64,000 nt of DNA from Blastomonas sp. CACIA14H2 (GTDB taxonomy: Bacteria > Pseudomonadota > Alphaproteobacteria > Sphingomonadales > Sphingomonadaceae): NCBI GenBank assembly GCA_000503195.1, contig AYSC01000007.1:45931-109930 (forward strand), given 5' to 3'. Position numbers and translations under genes: made by a program. A model generated the notes under the pieces. The model saw only the letters and a program-made list of their open reading frames with translations, was not told the DNA's origin and ran no database searches. Of this stretch, positions 37,370 to 47,494 are shown one piece after another; position 1 is the first letter of the stretch; each line of letters begins with the position of its first letter.

Positions 37370-38355
37370 CGCACTGCCCCCCGCCGGATCGCGATCATCA
37401 CGAAGACCGGCGCGCCGATCAACGCTGCGACCACGCCGAGCTTGAGCTCGGTATCGCCGGGGATGATCCGCACCGTGATATCCGCGAGGATCAGGATCAG
37501 CCCGGAGAGCAGCGCGCTCGGGACGAGTACGCGCGCGGGATCGTGCCCGACCCAGGGGCGCACCAGATGCGGCGCGACGATGCCGACAAAGCCGATCGCG
37601 CCCGCCAGCGCCACCGCGCCGCCGGTCGCCAGCCCTGCGCCGAGCACCACCAGCATCCGCTGGCGCGCGACATCGAGCCCGACGCCCGCCGCCGCTTCCT
37701 CGCCCAGCGCCAGCGCGGTCAGCCCTCGCCGACCCGCGATCAGCAGAGCAGCGCCGGCGGCGATGAACGGCCCGCTGAGCGCGAGGTCGTCGAGGCTACG
37801 ATTGGCGACCGATCCCATCATCCAGGTGACCATATCGGCGAGCGTGAAGGGGTTGGGGGCAAGGTTCATCAGCAGCGACATGATCGCGCCCGAAAAGCTG
37901 GAAATGCCGACGCCGACCAGGATCAATGTGACCACCGACCGCGTGCGCGGCGCGGCCCAGGCGATGATCGCGGTCGCCGCGAGCGCGCCTGCAATCGCCG
38001 CCAGCGGCAGCGCGAACGGGATGAAGGCCGCAAGCCCGTAGAACAAGGCCACCGTCGCGAACAGCGCCGACATCGCGGACACGCCGAGCACGCCGGGCTC
38101 CGCCAGCGGATTGCGAAGCAGGCCCTGCAAGGCCGCGCCGCTCAGCCCCAGCGCCCCGCCCGCGACCAGAGCCGAGAGCGCGCGCGGCAGCCGTACCTGC
38201 CAGACCACCAGCATGTCGCCTGGCGGGCCAAAGCCCAGCAAGGCCGCCGCCATGCGCGCCGGCGGCAGCGGCACCGAGCCGAGCAGGCAGGCCGCGACCA
38301 GCGCGATCACGATGCCGACGAGCAGTCCTGGGATCAGCCATCGCGTGCGGGTCAC
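37366..38355 (-). CDS. btuC: Cobalamin ABC transporter permease (FecCD/BtuC family)
   Basis: A 329-aa inner-membrane permease with about nine to ten transmembrane helices of the FecCD/BtuC family. Conserved segments: RLPRALSALVAGGALGLSGAALQGLLRNPLAEPGVLGVS near the N-terminus and AGAIGFVGIVAPHLVRPWVGHD (the cytoplasmic coupling helix region). GTG 38355 is the start: it overlaps the preceding stop as GTGA, giving translational coupling to the binding-protein gene. It works with BtuD and BtuF. Confidence 0.92.
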   Translation of the reverse strand: MTRTRWLIPGLLVGIVIALVAACLLGSVPLPPARMAAALLGFGPPGDMLVVWQVRLPRALSALVAGGALGLSGAALQGLLRNPLAEPGVLGVSAMSALFATVALFYGLAAFIPFALPLAAIAGALAATAIIAWAAPRTRSVVTLILVGVGISSFSGAIMSLLMNLAPNPFTLADMVTWMMGSVANRSLDDLALSGPFIAAGAALLIAGRRGLTALALGEEAAAGVGLDVARQRMLVVLGAGLATGGAVALAGAIGFVGIVAPHLVRPWVGHDPARVLVPSALLSGLILILADITVRIIPGDTELKLGVVAALIGAPVFVMIAIRRGAVR

Positions 38356-39410
38356 AGCTGTGCGCCCCTGGCCCGCGCCATCGCCTCGGCGGCATCGAGC
38401 ACGAACCAGCCACCGCACGCGGTCCACGCGCCTTTGAGCCCGATCACCGGATGCGCGCTCGCCGTGCGCATCAGCGGATGCCGCGCCGCGCTCCACCGAT
38501 CGGGATTGTAATCGCGCCGCCCGAACCAGGCCATCGCCACGCGGTCGGGCTTTTCATAGGCGAGCCGCTCGAGTGGCAAGGGATGCCAGCCGGGCTCGGT
38601 CTGGAAATTGCGGTATCCGGCCAGTTCGATGAGTTCGTGGATCAGCGATCCGGGACCCGAGGTGACGCCGCCGGGGGTGGCATAAAGCAGGGTTGGCTGG
38701 CTGGCGATTGTCGAGACCGTCCCATTGTTCATACCCCCTCCGTTTGTCCCGAGCGAAGTCGAGGGACGTGGTCGCAACGGTTCTGCAGGGTCCCTCGACA
38801 CGCTCGGGACAAACGGAGAAGAGGCACGTTCCGAAAGTCTTGCCACCCGCGCATCCATTCCCTTCGCGATCCGCTCGCCCCGCGCCCGCTCGCCCAGCTG
38901 CTCGGCGGTTTCCACCAGCACGCGACGTACCCCTGCCAGATCCTCGGCATAGCCCAATTGCAGCACCGGCACCCCGGCGCGCGCGAAGAACGCGCCCGCA
39001 TCCGCGCCGCCGCCATAGCTGCGCACGATCAGATCGGGCTTGAGCACCAGCACGTCCTCGGCGCGCGGGGCAACCTTGGGCATGCCCCTTGCCGCTTCTC
39101 GCATGTACGAGAAGTCACGCGTGGCATCGGGCGAGAGCGCGAGGATGCGCTGGCGATCAACGAGCTTGAGCACATATTGATCGGCGCAATAATCGAGGCT
39201 CACGATCCGCATCGCCCGCACCGGCGGATCGACCGGCGCGGGGGTTGCGGCCTTGCCCAGCGAGCAGGCGGTGAGTGCGAGCGGAAGCATCAGCAGACAG
39301 GTGCGCAACCATCCCGTCACCCCCGCGAGGGCGGGGGTCCCGCTACCTGCCACCGTGCAAGCGGGATTCCCGCTTTCGCGGGAATGACAAGAGAAGCCGT
39401 CGCCGATCAC
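38352..39410 (-). CDS. btuF: Cobalamin-binding lipoprotein (BtuF-like) carrying two in-frame repeat insertions
   Basis: A periplasmic class III solute-binding protein: AMRIVSLDYCADQYVLKLVD, then PDLIVRSYGGG and the lobe-2 region LLYATPGGVTSGPGSLIHELIELAGYRN. A lipobox LTAC follows a hydrophobic stretch, so it is probably a lipoprotein. Two palindromic repeats are translated in frame: a family A unit (39314-39388, 75 bases) before the signal core, and a family B unit (38740-38817, 78 bases) giving SSPFVPSVSRDPAEPLRPRP-type sequence in the middle of the protein. GTG 39410 overlaps the btuB stop; GTG 39320, inside the repeat, would give a tidier signal peptide. Confidence 0.85.
   Translation of the reverse strand: MIGDGFSCHSRESGNPACTVAGSGTPALAGVTGWLRTCLLMLPLALTACSLGKAATPAPVDPPVRAMRIVSLDYCADQYVLKLVDRQRILALSPDATRDFSYMREAARGMPKVAPRAEDVLVLKPDLIVRSYGGGADAGAFFARAGVPVLQLGYAEDLAGVRRVLVETAEQLGERARGERIAKGMDARVARLSERASSPFVPSVSRDPAEPLRPRPSTSLGTNGGGMNNGTVSTIASQPTLLYATPGGVTSGPGSLIHELIELAGYRNFQTEPGWHPLPLERLAYEKPDRVAMAWFGRRDYNPDRWSAARHPLMRTASAHPVIGLKGAWTACGGWFVLDAAEAMARARGAQL
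38740..38817. repeat. Family B repeat inside the btuF-like coding sequence
   Basis: CCGTTTGTCCCGAGCGAAGT and its inverted arm CGCTCGGGACAAACGG, the same as the intergenic copies at 8744-8822. It adds 26 codons without breaking the frame. Confidence 0.85.
39314..39388. repeat. Family A repeat inside the 5' end of the btuF-like gene
   Basis: CCGTCACCCCCGCGAGGGCG to TTTCGCGGGAATGAC, the reverse orientation of the copies at 2909 and 22878. It adds 25 codons in frame between the coupled GTG start and the lipoprotein signal. Confidence 0.8.
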
Positions 39411-41299
39411 ATCTTCAACCTGACCCCCGCATAGCCTGCGCGTCCGGGCACGCCATAGTTGAACGCGGTCTGATAGGCCTCGTCAAACAGGTTTTCGACA
39501 CGGCCATAGACTTCCAGTTTGTCCGAGATGCTCCAGCTCGCGCGCAGGTCGACGCGGACATAGCTGTCGAGCCGGATGGTGTTGGCGACGTCGTCGAACG
39601 TGTCGCCGACCATCAGGACAGTCGCGCCCAGCGCCGGGCCCCAGGGCGATTGCCAGTCGACCAGCACCGAGGCGCTGTCCTTGGCGCGCCGCGCGAGCCG
39701 GTTGCCGAAACTGACCCGACCCGAGAAATCGGGCTCGAGCGAGCGGTTCTCGGTATCGACCAGGCTGTACTGCGCCTGCACGGTGAAGTTCGGCACCGGC
39801 TGCATCCACAGGCCGAGTTCGACGCCCTCGGCGCGCGCGGCGGCGATATTCTCCAGGCTGAAGGTGGCGGAGGAGAAGACGATCAGGTCCTGCGTGTTGC
39901 GGCGGAACCAGGTCGCCTGCGCGCGCAGCTTGCCGTCGATCAACGACTGTTCGATCCCCGCATCATAGCTGCGCGCGGTTTCGGGGCGCAGATCGGGATT
40001 GCCGAAGGCGGCGAGCTGCTCGCTCAGCGCAGGCGCGCGGAAGCCCTCGGCATAGGTCGCGCGGATCACGGTATCGCCGTCATTGGGCGTATAGGCGATA
40101 TTGCCGCCCAGGCTGGTCTTGCTGCCGAACACCTGCTGGTCGTCGATGCGCACGCCGCCGGTGACCGTCAGCCCTTGCACCGGACGCACGATGGCCTGGC
40201 CGTAATAGCTGGTCATGTGCACGTCGCTGACATCGGGTGCGGTGTTGAACGACGGGAAGAAGGTGCTCGCCTCGCTCTGCTCGTGCTCGACGCCGAACAC
40301 CAGGGTCAGTGCGTCGGCCACGTCCGCGACGCCCTGATATTCGAACCTGTCGAGCGTGCCCTTGGCACGCGCGGGGTTGAACGATCCGGGTGTGGGATCG
40401 GTGGTGATGCGCTTGATGTCGGTGCGGGTATAGGCGAAGCGGTTGCGCAGCCTTCCATCGAACAGCGCGACGTTCAGGCCGGCATAGCCCACGAACTGGC
40501 GGTTGTCGGTCACCGGCAGCGTATCGCCCGGCGGGTTGTCGAATTCGGTCTCGCCGTCGGTATAGAAGCCGCGCAGGTCGAGGCTGATCGCATCGCTCAA
40601 CGCGACGCGCAGCTTGCCGTTGAGCGTCAGGTTCTCGAAGCCGTCCTTTTCGGTCGCCCCGTTGCGCTCGTCCGAGGCGCTGATGCCGTCGGTGCGGAAC
40701 CAGCTGCCGCCCAGGCTGCCCGAGACGATGCCGGTCCGGCCCGAGACGCTGGCGACCAGCTGGCCGGTATCGCGATAGCCATATTCGCCGCGCGCATGCG
40801 CCTGCAGCCCCTCGCTCGGTTCGATCGTGGTGATGTTGATGACGCCGCCGATCGCCTGGCTTCCCCAGATCACCGAATTGGGTCCGCGCAGCACCTCGAC
40901 CGATCCGATATTGCCGGTGAGGATCGAGCTGAAGTCGAACGCGCCCGAGGGCGACGACGGATCGTTGATGCGCACGCCATCGACCAGCACCAGCGTCTGC
41001 GAGCTGTCGCCGCCGCGGATGAACACGCTGGTGGTGCCGCCGGGGCCGCCATTGCGCGCCACGCTGATGCCCGGCAGCGTCTGCAGCACGTCGCTCAGCA
41101 CCTGGGTCTGGCGGCGGTCTAGCTCGGCCTTGTCGACCACGGTGATCGACTGGCCGGTCTCGCTGCGCTTCTGGACTATGCGACTGGCGGAAACGACGAT
41201 ATCGTCGCTCTCGTTGTCGCTGGCGGACTGCGCATGGAGCGGGGTGACCGCCGCCAGCGTGGCTGCGGAGACGGCTGCAATTCGGATAAATTTGGACAC
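39407..41299 (-). CDS. btuB: TonB-dependent cobalamin receptor
   Basis: An outer-membrane B12 receptor of 630 aa. The signal peptide ends near LHAQS (residue 25); the TonB box region is followed by the plug domain (SGQSITVVDKAELDRRQTQVLSDVLQTLPG, VDGVRINDPSSPSG, EVLRGPNSVIWGSQAIGGVINI). A 22-strand barrel follows, ending with the outer-membrane insertion signal YAGVRLKM. The GTG start at 41299 follows GAGGG. Assignment to cobalamin rests on the upstream cobalamin riboswitch and the downstream btuF-btuC-btuD genes. Confidence 0.93.
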   Translation of the reverse strand: MSKFIRIAAVSAATLAAVTPLHAQSASDNESDDIVVSASRIVQKRSETGQSITVVDKAELDRRQTQVLSDVLQTLPGISVARNGGPGGTTSVFIRGGDSSQTLVLVDGVRINDPSSPSGAFDFSSILTGNIGSVEVLRGPNSVIWGSQAIGGVINITTIEPSEGLQAHARGEYGYRDTGQLVASVSGRTGIVSGSLGGSWFRTDGISASDERNGATEKDGFENLTLNGKLRVALSDAISLDLRGFYTDGETEFDNPPGDTLPVTDNRQFVGYAGLNVALFDGRLRNRFAYTRTDIKRITTDPTPGSFNPARAKGTLDRFEYQGVADVADALTLVFGVEHEQSEASTFFPSFNTAPDVSDVHMTSYYGQAIVRPVQGLTVTGGVRIDDQQVFGSKTSLGGNIAYTPNDGDTVIRATYAEGFRAPALSEQLAAFGNPDLRPETARSYDAGIEQSLIDGKLRAQATWFRRNTQDLIVFSSATFSLENIAAARAEGVELGLWMQPVPNFTVQAQYSLVDTENRSLEPDFSGRVSFGNRLARRAKDSASVLVDWQSPWGPALGATVLMVGDTFDDVANTIRLDSYVRVDLRASWSISDKLEVYGRVENLFDEAYQTAFNYGVPGRAGYAGVRLKM

Positions 41300-41461
41300 G
41301 GTTTTCCCTCAGCCCTGTCCGCCGCCGAAGCGGCAGGGCAGACGAACGACATCAAGGCCCGCCGGGATCGCTCCCGGCGCGACTGCGGCCTGTGGCATGT
41401 CGTTACGAAGGAAAAAACTTTCCCATCCGAACAGGCTGGACCCGGCCCCCGGATGAACGAC

Positions 41462-41620
41462 GCGATGGCAGGTCTCCTGGCTTGTCGATCATCGCCTCGG
41501 GCCGTCTTCCCGGGATCGCTCCCAGTGACATATTGGCCGTCGGCTCCCGACTCACAGTTGCGGGCACAGCGCCGGATTTGCACCGGCTTCCCTCTTCGCC
41601 CCCCGACTAAGGGAGGAACC
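41462..41620 (-). ncRNA. Cobalamin riboswitch
   Basis: On the minus strand the conserved core is easy to read: GAAGCCGGTGCAAATCCGGC, then GCTGTGCCCGCAACTGTGA, then GTCACTGGG and finally GCCAGGAGACCTGCC, which is the B12-box pattern of the AdoCbl class. It precedes btuB by about 160 bases and is expected to shut the operon down when B12 is plentiful. A TTGACA (41655-41660, minus strand) just upstream may be the -35 element. Confidence 0.95.
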
Positions 41621-41750
41621 ATCTGGATGCGCAGATGCGGGATTCGGGCAGACTTGTCAATCCGAGGAACGGCATGGCCGACGCGCGCTTGACACATCAT
41701 GGCCCCTTGCGTATTGCCATATTATATCACTAATACAGCGGGGGCAGGTC

Positions 41751-42788
41751 ATGCTTCGCGATCTTGCACAGGTTTCCCGGATTCGCCTTGTCAGCTTGTG
41801 CCTGGCCTGTCTGGGTCTGACCGGCACGCTCCCCGCCATGGCCGCGGACAATCCCGCTCCTCCGCCTCCGGATGCTTTGACGGCCCGGATCGACACCGGC
41901 GATGCCGACCGATTTGCCGAGTTATACGCGCGGACCGGCGGCAGGCCCACGGCGGAGCAATTGCAGCGGGAGTATATCGATCGCGGCAGCCCCGGGCTCG
42001 AGATATTCAAGCCGCACAGGATAGTCGACGGCCAGAAGCTCGCTGCAGCCGTCGCCCGGTCGCCGGAACAATATGCCAAGGCGGTCGATACCTGCCTGCC
42101 GATCGTGAAGGCGACAACTCCCCAGCTGCGTGCGACCTATCTCGCATTTCAGGGTCTCCTTCCGGAAAGGCCGCTGCCGCAAATCTATCTTGTTGTCGGT
42201 GCAAGCAATTCCGGAGGGACTGCTGGTCCCGGCGCTCAGGTTCTGGGGCTTGAGGTCTTGTGCCATGTTGCCAAGACCGAAGAGGACCTGCGCAACCTCA
42301 TGCGGACATTCTATGCGCATGAAACCGTGCACGTGCTTCAGCAAAGCGAAGACAGGGCAACGGCCAATGTGCTGCTGGCCAGCGTGCTTCAGGAAGGGGC
42401 GGCCGATTTCATCGCCGGGATCGTCACCGGCAAGCAGCCCGATCCGGCACGCGCCAGTTGGGCCTTGCCGCGCGAAGCCGAGCTATGGCAGCAGTTCGAA
42501 GCCGATCTGCGCACGCTGGATGCTGTGTCATGGGACGAGCTGAAGCCGGGCACACCGCCCCGGCAGGCATTTTCGCGCTGGATAGCCAATGCCGGGAGCC
42601 CGCCCGAAGGCTGGCCGAGCGAGGTCGGCTACTGGATCGGGCAGCGCATCTGGGAGCGGTGGTACGCGCAGCAACCTGACAAGCGCGCGGCCATCCGGCA
42701 GATGCTTGAACCGCATGACCCGTCCACCGTGCTTGCCGCAGGACGTTTCCGTCCCGATGGCATGCCGCCTCACCACCGCCAGGACTGA
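41751..42788 (+). CDS. Secreted putative zinc metalloprotease (DUF2268-like)
   Basis: A 345-aa exported protein: signal peptide to about residue 32 (ALPAMAAD-type cleavage at TLPAMAAD), then a globular domain. It has the zinc-protease motif HETVH with H190, E191 and H194, and a likely third ligand E215 in QEGAADFIAG, the arrangement of the DUF2268 group of predicted Zn-dependent proteases. Near the end, GYWIGQRIWERWY is also typical of that group. The substrate is unknown. An AT-rich segment just upstream (ATTATATCACTAATAC) probably holds its promoter; it diverges from the btuB operon. Confidence 0.75.
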   Translation: MLRDLAQVSRIRLVSLCLACLGLTGTLPAMAADNPAPPPPDALTARIDTGDADRFAELYARTGGRPTAEQLQREYIDRGSPGLEIFKPHRIVDGQKLAAAVARSPEQYAKAVDTCLPIVKATTPQLRATYLAFQGLLPERPLPQIYLVVGASNSGGTAGPGAQVLGLEVLCHVAKTEEDLRNLMRTFYAHETVHVLQQSEDRATANVLLASVLQEGAADFIAGIVTGKQPDPARASWALPREAELWQQFEADLRTLDAVSWDELKPGTPPRQAFSRWIANAGSPPEGWPSEVGYWIGQRIWERWYAQQPDKRAAIRQMLEPHDPSTVLAAGRFRPDGMPPHHRQD

Positions 42789-42829
42789 CCGGCGCCTGCA
42801 ACTGGCAGGCGCGCGGCCGCCCTACCCGA

Positions 42830-44026
42830 TCACACCAGTTCGACCGCGACCGCCGTCGCCTCGCCGCCGCCGATGCAGAGCGACGCCAGGCCGCGCTTGC
42901 CGCCATGCGTCTGCAGGGCCGAAACCAGCGTCGCGATGATCCGCGCGCCGCTGGCGCCGATCGGATGGCCCAGGGCGGTCGCGCCGCCATGGACGTTGAT
43001 CTTTTCATGCGGGATGCCGAGGTCGCGCATCGCGATCATCGACACGCAGGCGAACGCCTCGTTGACCTCGAACAGATCGACATCGTCGACGCTCCAGCCC
43101 GCCTTTTCGAGCGCCTTGCGACTGGCATCGACCGGCGCGGTGGTGAAGCGTGCGGGCGCGTGCGCGTGCGCCGCGTGCGACACGATCCGCGCGACGGGCT
43201 TGAGGCCCAGTCTGTCGGCGACACTCTGCCGGGTCAGCACCAGGGCCGCCGCACCGTCGGAGATAGACGAGGCATTGGCGGCGGTGATCGCGCCGTCCTT
43301 GGCGAACGCGGGTTTCAGGCTCGGAATCTTCGAGGCATCGCCCTTGAGCGGCTGCTCGTCCTTGTCGATCGTCTCGGTGCCCTTGCGCCCGGTAATCTCG
43401 ACCGGAACGATCTCGCGGTCGAAGCCGCCCGAGCTCTGCGCCTTCTGTGCGCGGGTCAGCGAGGCGATGGCGTAATCGTCCTGGTCCTGGCGGGTGAACT
43501 GATATTCGCCCGCCGTTTCCTCGGCAAAGCTGCCCATCGCACGGCCCGGCTCATACGCATCCTCCAGGCCGTCGAGGAACATGTGGTCCATCACCCGGTC
43601 ATGGCCGATCCGCGCGCCGCCGCGATGCTTGGTCAGCAGATACGGCGCGTTGGTCATGCTCTCCATGCCGCCCGCGACGAGAAGATCGACCGAGCCCGAG
43701 GCGAGCGCTTCGGCGCCCATGATCGTCGCCTGCATGCCGCTGCCGCACATCTTGTTGACCGTGGTCGCCTCGACCGATTGTGGCAGGCCTGCCTTGAGCG
43801 CCACCTGGCGCGCGGGGGCCTGGCCAAGGCCGGCGGGCAGCACGCAGCCCATATAGATGCGCTCGACCGCATCGCCCGAGACCCCTGCCCGCTCGACCGC
43901 CGCCTTGACGGCGGTCGCGCCGAGATCGGTCGCGCTCGCGCCCGAGAGCGAGCCCTGGAAGCTGCCCATCGGCGTGCGCGCATAGGAAACGATGACGACG
44001 GGATCGGCGGCAGAAAAAGCGGTCAT
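42830..44026 (-). CDS. Acetyl-CoA C-acetyltransferase (thiolase)
   Basis: Degradative/biosynthetic thiolase joining or cleaving acetoacetyl-CoA. The 398-aa protein has the nucleophile cysteine in NKMCGSGMQA (about residue 90), GGMESMTNAPYL, NVHGGATALGHPIGASGARI with the catalytic histidine, and CIGGGEATAVAVE with the second cysteine at the C-terminus. ATG 44026 (MTAFSAADPVV) is used, with AAGGGA upstream; a longer in-frame start at 44101 is unlikely. Confidence 0.94.
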   Translation of the reverse strand: MTAFSAADPVVIVSYARTPMGSFQGSLSGASATDLGATAVKAAVERAGVSGDAVERIYMGCVLPAGLGQAPARQVALKAGLPQSVEATTVNKMCGSGMQATIMGAEALASGSVDLLVAGGMESMTNAPYLLTKHRGGARIGHDRVMDHMFLDGLEDAYEPGRAMGSFAEETAGEYQFTRQDQDDYAIASLTRAQKAQSSGGFDREIVPVEITGRKGTETIDKDEQPLKGDASKIPSLKPAFAKDGAITAANASSISDGAAALVLTRQSVADRLGLKPVARIVSHAAHAHAPARFTTAPVDASRKALEKAGWSVDDVDLFEVNEAFACVSMIAMRDLGIPHEKINVHGGATALGHPIGASGARIIATLVSALQTHGGKRGLASLCIGGGEATAVAVELV

Positions 44027-44180
44027 GGCATGAGTCCCTTTTCGAATGTGATGCCAGCGCCTTCCCTTAGGGCAACCGGGAATGCAAGAGGCTTCGCACA
44101 CAAAGCGCTTGGCCTGCGCCAGGGCGAACCGCTATGCGCGTCGTCGCTGCCGATCCCCGGCAATGGGCGATGTTCCGACC

Positions 44181-44945
44181 ATGTTTGCGCCGCTGCTTGA
44201 GCATCCGATCCTCGCGCCCGTCGCCGCCGCGATCCTCGGCGCGATCTTAGGCAGCTTCATCGGCGCGCTGGTGGTGCGCTGGCCTGCGGGACGATCGATC
44301 CTGACCGGCCGGTCGCAATGCGATGCCTGCGGCGCATCGCTCAGGCCCTGGCAGCTTATCCCCTTGATATCGCACATTTTGCTGCGCGGAAGATGTGCAG
44401 CATGCGACGCGGCGATCGGGAGGCAGGCACTGCTTGTCGAGCTTGTAGCGGCAGCGATCGGCGCGGCCTCGCTGGCGCTGCATCCGGGGACGCAGGGGCT
44501 TGCGATCGCCGCTTTCGGCTGGCTGCTGCTGCCGCTCGCGCTGCTCGATTTCCGGCACTACTGGTTGCCGCATCCGCTCAACGCCGCGCTGGCGCTGGGC
44601 GCGCTGGCGGGTGCGCTAGCCGGGCTTCCGCCCGATTGGACCAGCCGCCTGATCGGCGCGGGCGCAGGGTTCGGCGGCTTGTGGCTGATCGCGCTGGCCT
44701 ATCGCGGCCTGCGCGGGCGCGAGGGGCTCGGCGGCGGTGATCCGCTGCTGCTCGGCGCGATCGGGCTCTGGCTCGGCTGGCAGGCGCTTCCGCTCGTGCT
44801 GCTGATCGCCAGCGGCCTCGGGCTTGCCGCTGCGCTGGTGATGCAGCGACGCGGTGTCGCGCTCGATGCCGCCACGCGCTTCCCGCTCGGCACGCTGATG
44901 GCGCTCGCCGCCTGGCCGGTGGCGCTGGCGGGCGGTCTGTCCTGA
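44181..44945 (+). CDS. Type IV prepilin peptidase / N-methyltransferase (A24)
   Basis: Cleaves and N-methylates type IV pilin-like or type II secretion pseudopilin precursors in the inner membrane. The 254-aa polytopic protein has the N-terminal cytoplasmic zinc motif CDAC...CAAC (from about residue 46), present in the bifunctional form. Both aspartates of the aspartyl protease are visible, in LLDFRHYWLP and in GLGGGDPLLLGAIGLWLGW. No pilin or secretion operon is adjacent. ATG 44181 is chosen; ATG 44163 is an alternative with equally weak ribosome binding. Confidence 0.85.
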   Translation: MFAPLLEHPILAPVAAAILGAILGSFIGALVVRWPAGRSILTGRSQCDACGASLRPWQLIPLISHILLRGRCAACDAAIGRQALLVELVAAAIGAASLALHPGTQGLAIAAFGWLLLPLALLDFRHYWLPHPLNAALALGALAGALAGLPPDWTSRLIGAGAGFGGLWLIALAYRGLRGREGLGGGDPLLLGAIGLWLGWQALPLVLLIASGLGLAAALVMQRRGVALDAATRFPLGTLMALAAWPVALAGGLS

Positions 44946-44948
44946 CGG

Positions 44949-45173
44949 TCAGCCGCCTCGGGTCACGCCCCGCAGCGATTGGCGCAGAAATGCCTGTCCG
45001 CGCTGCGACACCGCCATGGTGCTGCTGGCGAGCAGGGCGAGAAAGCCGAGGCCGATCACCAGCCCGGACGGTGCGCCGATAGCGACAAGGATCAGCATGG
45101 CTGCGACAAAGGGCAGCGCCACCAGCCCGAACAGGCCGGCGACGACGAGGGTCGCCCGAACAAGATGCAACAT
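44949..45173 (-). CDS. Small two-helix membrane protein, function unknown
   Basis: A 74-aa protein with two hydrophobic helices (about 7-30 and 34-54) and a basic C-terminal tail RGQAFLRQSLRGVTRGG. ATG 45173 follows GGGGAAA weakly. It is convergent with the prepilin peptidase gene. No family recognised. Confidence 0.55.
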   Translation of the reverse strand: MLHLVRATLVVAGLFGLVALPFVAAMLILVAIGAPSGLVIGLGFLALLASSTMAVSQRGQAFLRQSLRGVTRGG

Positions 45174-45279
45174 GGGGAAAGGACTTTCGGATCAAGCTGC
45201 GTTCGCGCAGAAATCGAACGACGAAATAGCCAAGCCGATGCCCCGATATGGCAGGTCGCGGTGCGACTGACCAGCGGTT

Positions 45280-47229
<1,950 letters not shown>

Positions 47230-47336
47230 GCGTGTCCTCGATTGGGTGCGGCCTTGCCTGCCGCCGATCGTACCCTTTCTGCCCCAGCGCACCTGCACGA
47301 GCAACCCGTCGCAAACTGTCACGCGTTAGTCAAATT

Positions 47337-47357
47337 GCGATTGATATAACATTACAC
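47337..47357. promoter_or_regulatory. Zur-box-like operator upstream of the TonB receptor
   Basis: GCGATTGATATAACATTACA has one perfect half of the alphaproteobacterial/enterobacterial Zur palindrome (TATAACATTACA) and a degenerate other half. It lies in the gap between acs and the His-rich receptor, 140 bases before the latter. This is inference from memory of the consensus. Confidence 0.45.
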
Positions 47358-47494
47358 GAGTGCTAGCCGGGCGGCCGAATCTGCCGCTTCCGACGCTGGG
47401 CCGCACGGCCCGCGCGGGAAATGGCGGACACAGACTGCCGAGCAAAGGCAGCCCCTTCCTTTTACTGACAGTCCCCCAGGGAGCATCACAGAAA

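Noticed and set aside
36596..41299. Reading the ABC transporter and receptor as a siderophore or heme system
   Set aside because: The protein motifs alone allow it, but the clear cobalamin riboswitch directly upstream fixes the operon as B12-related.
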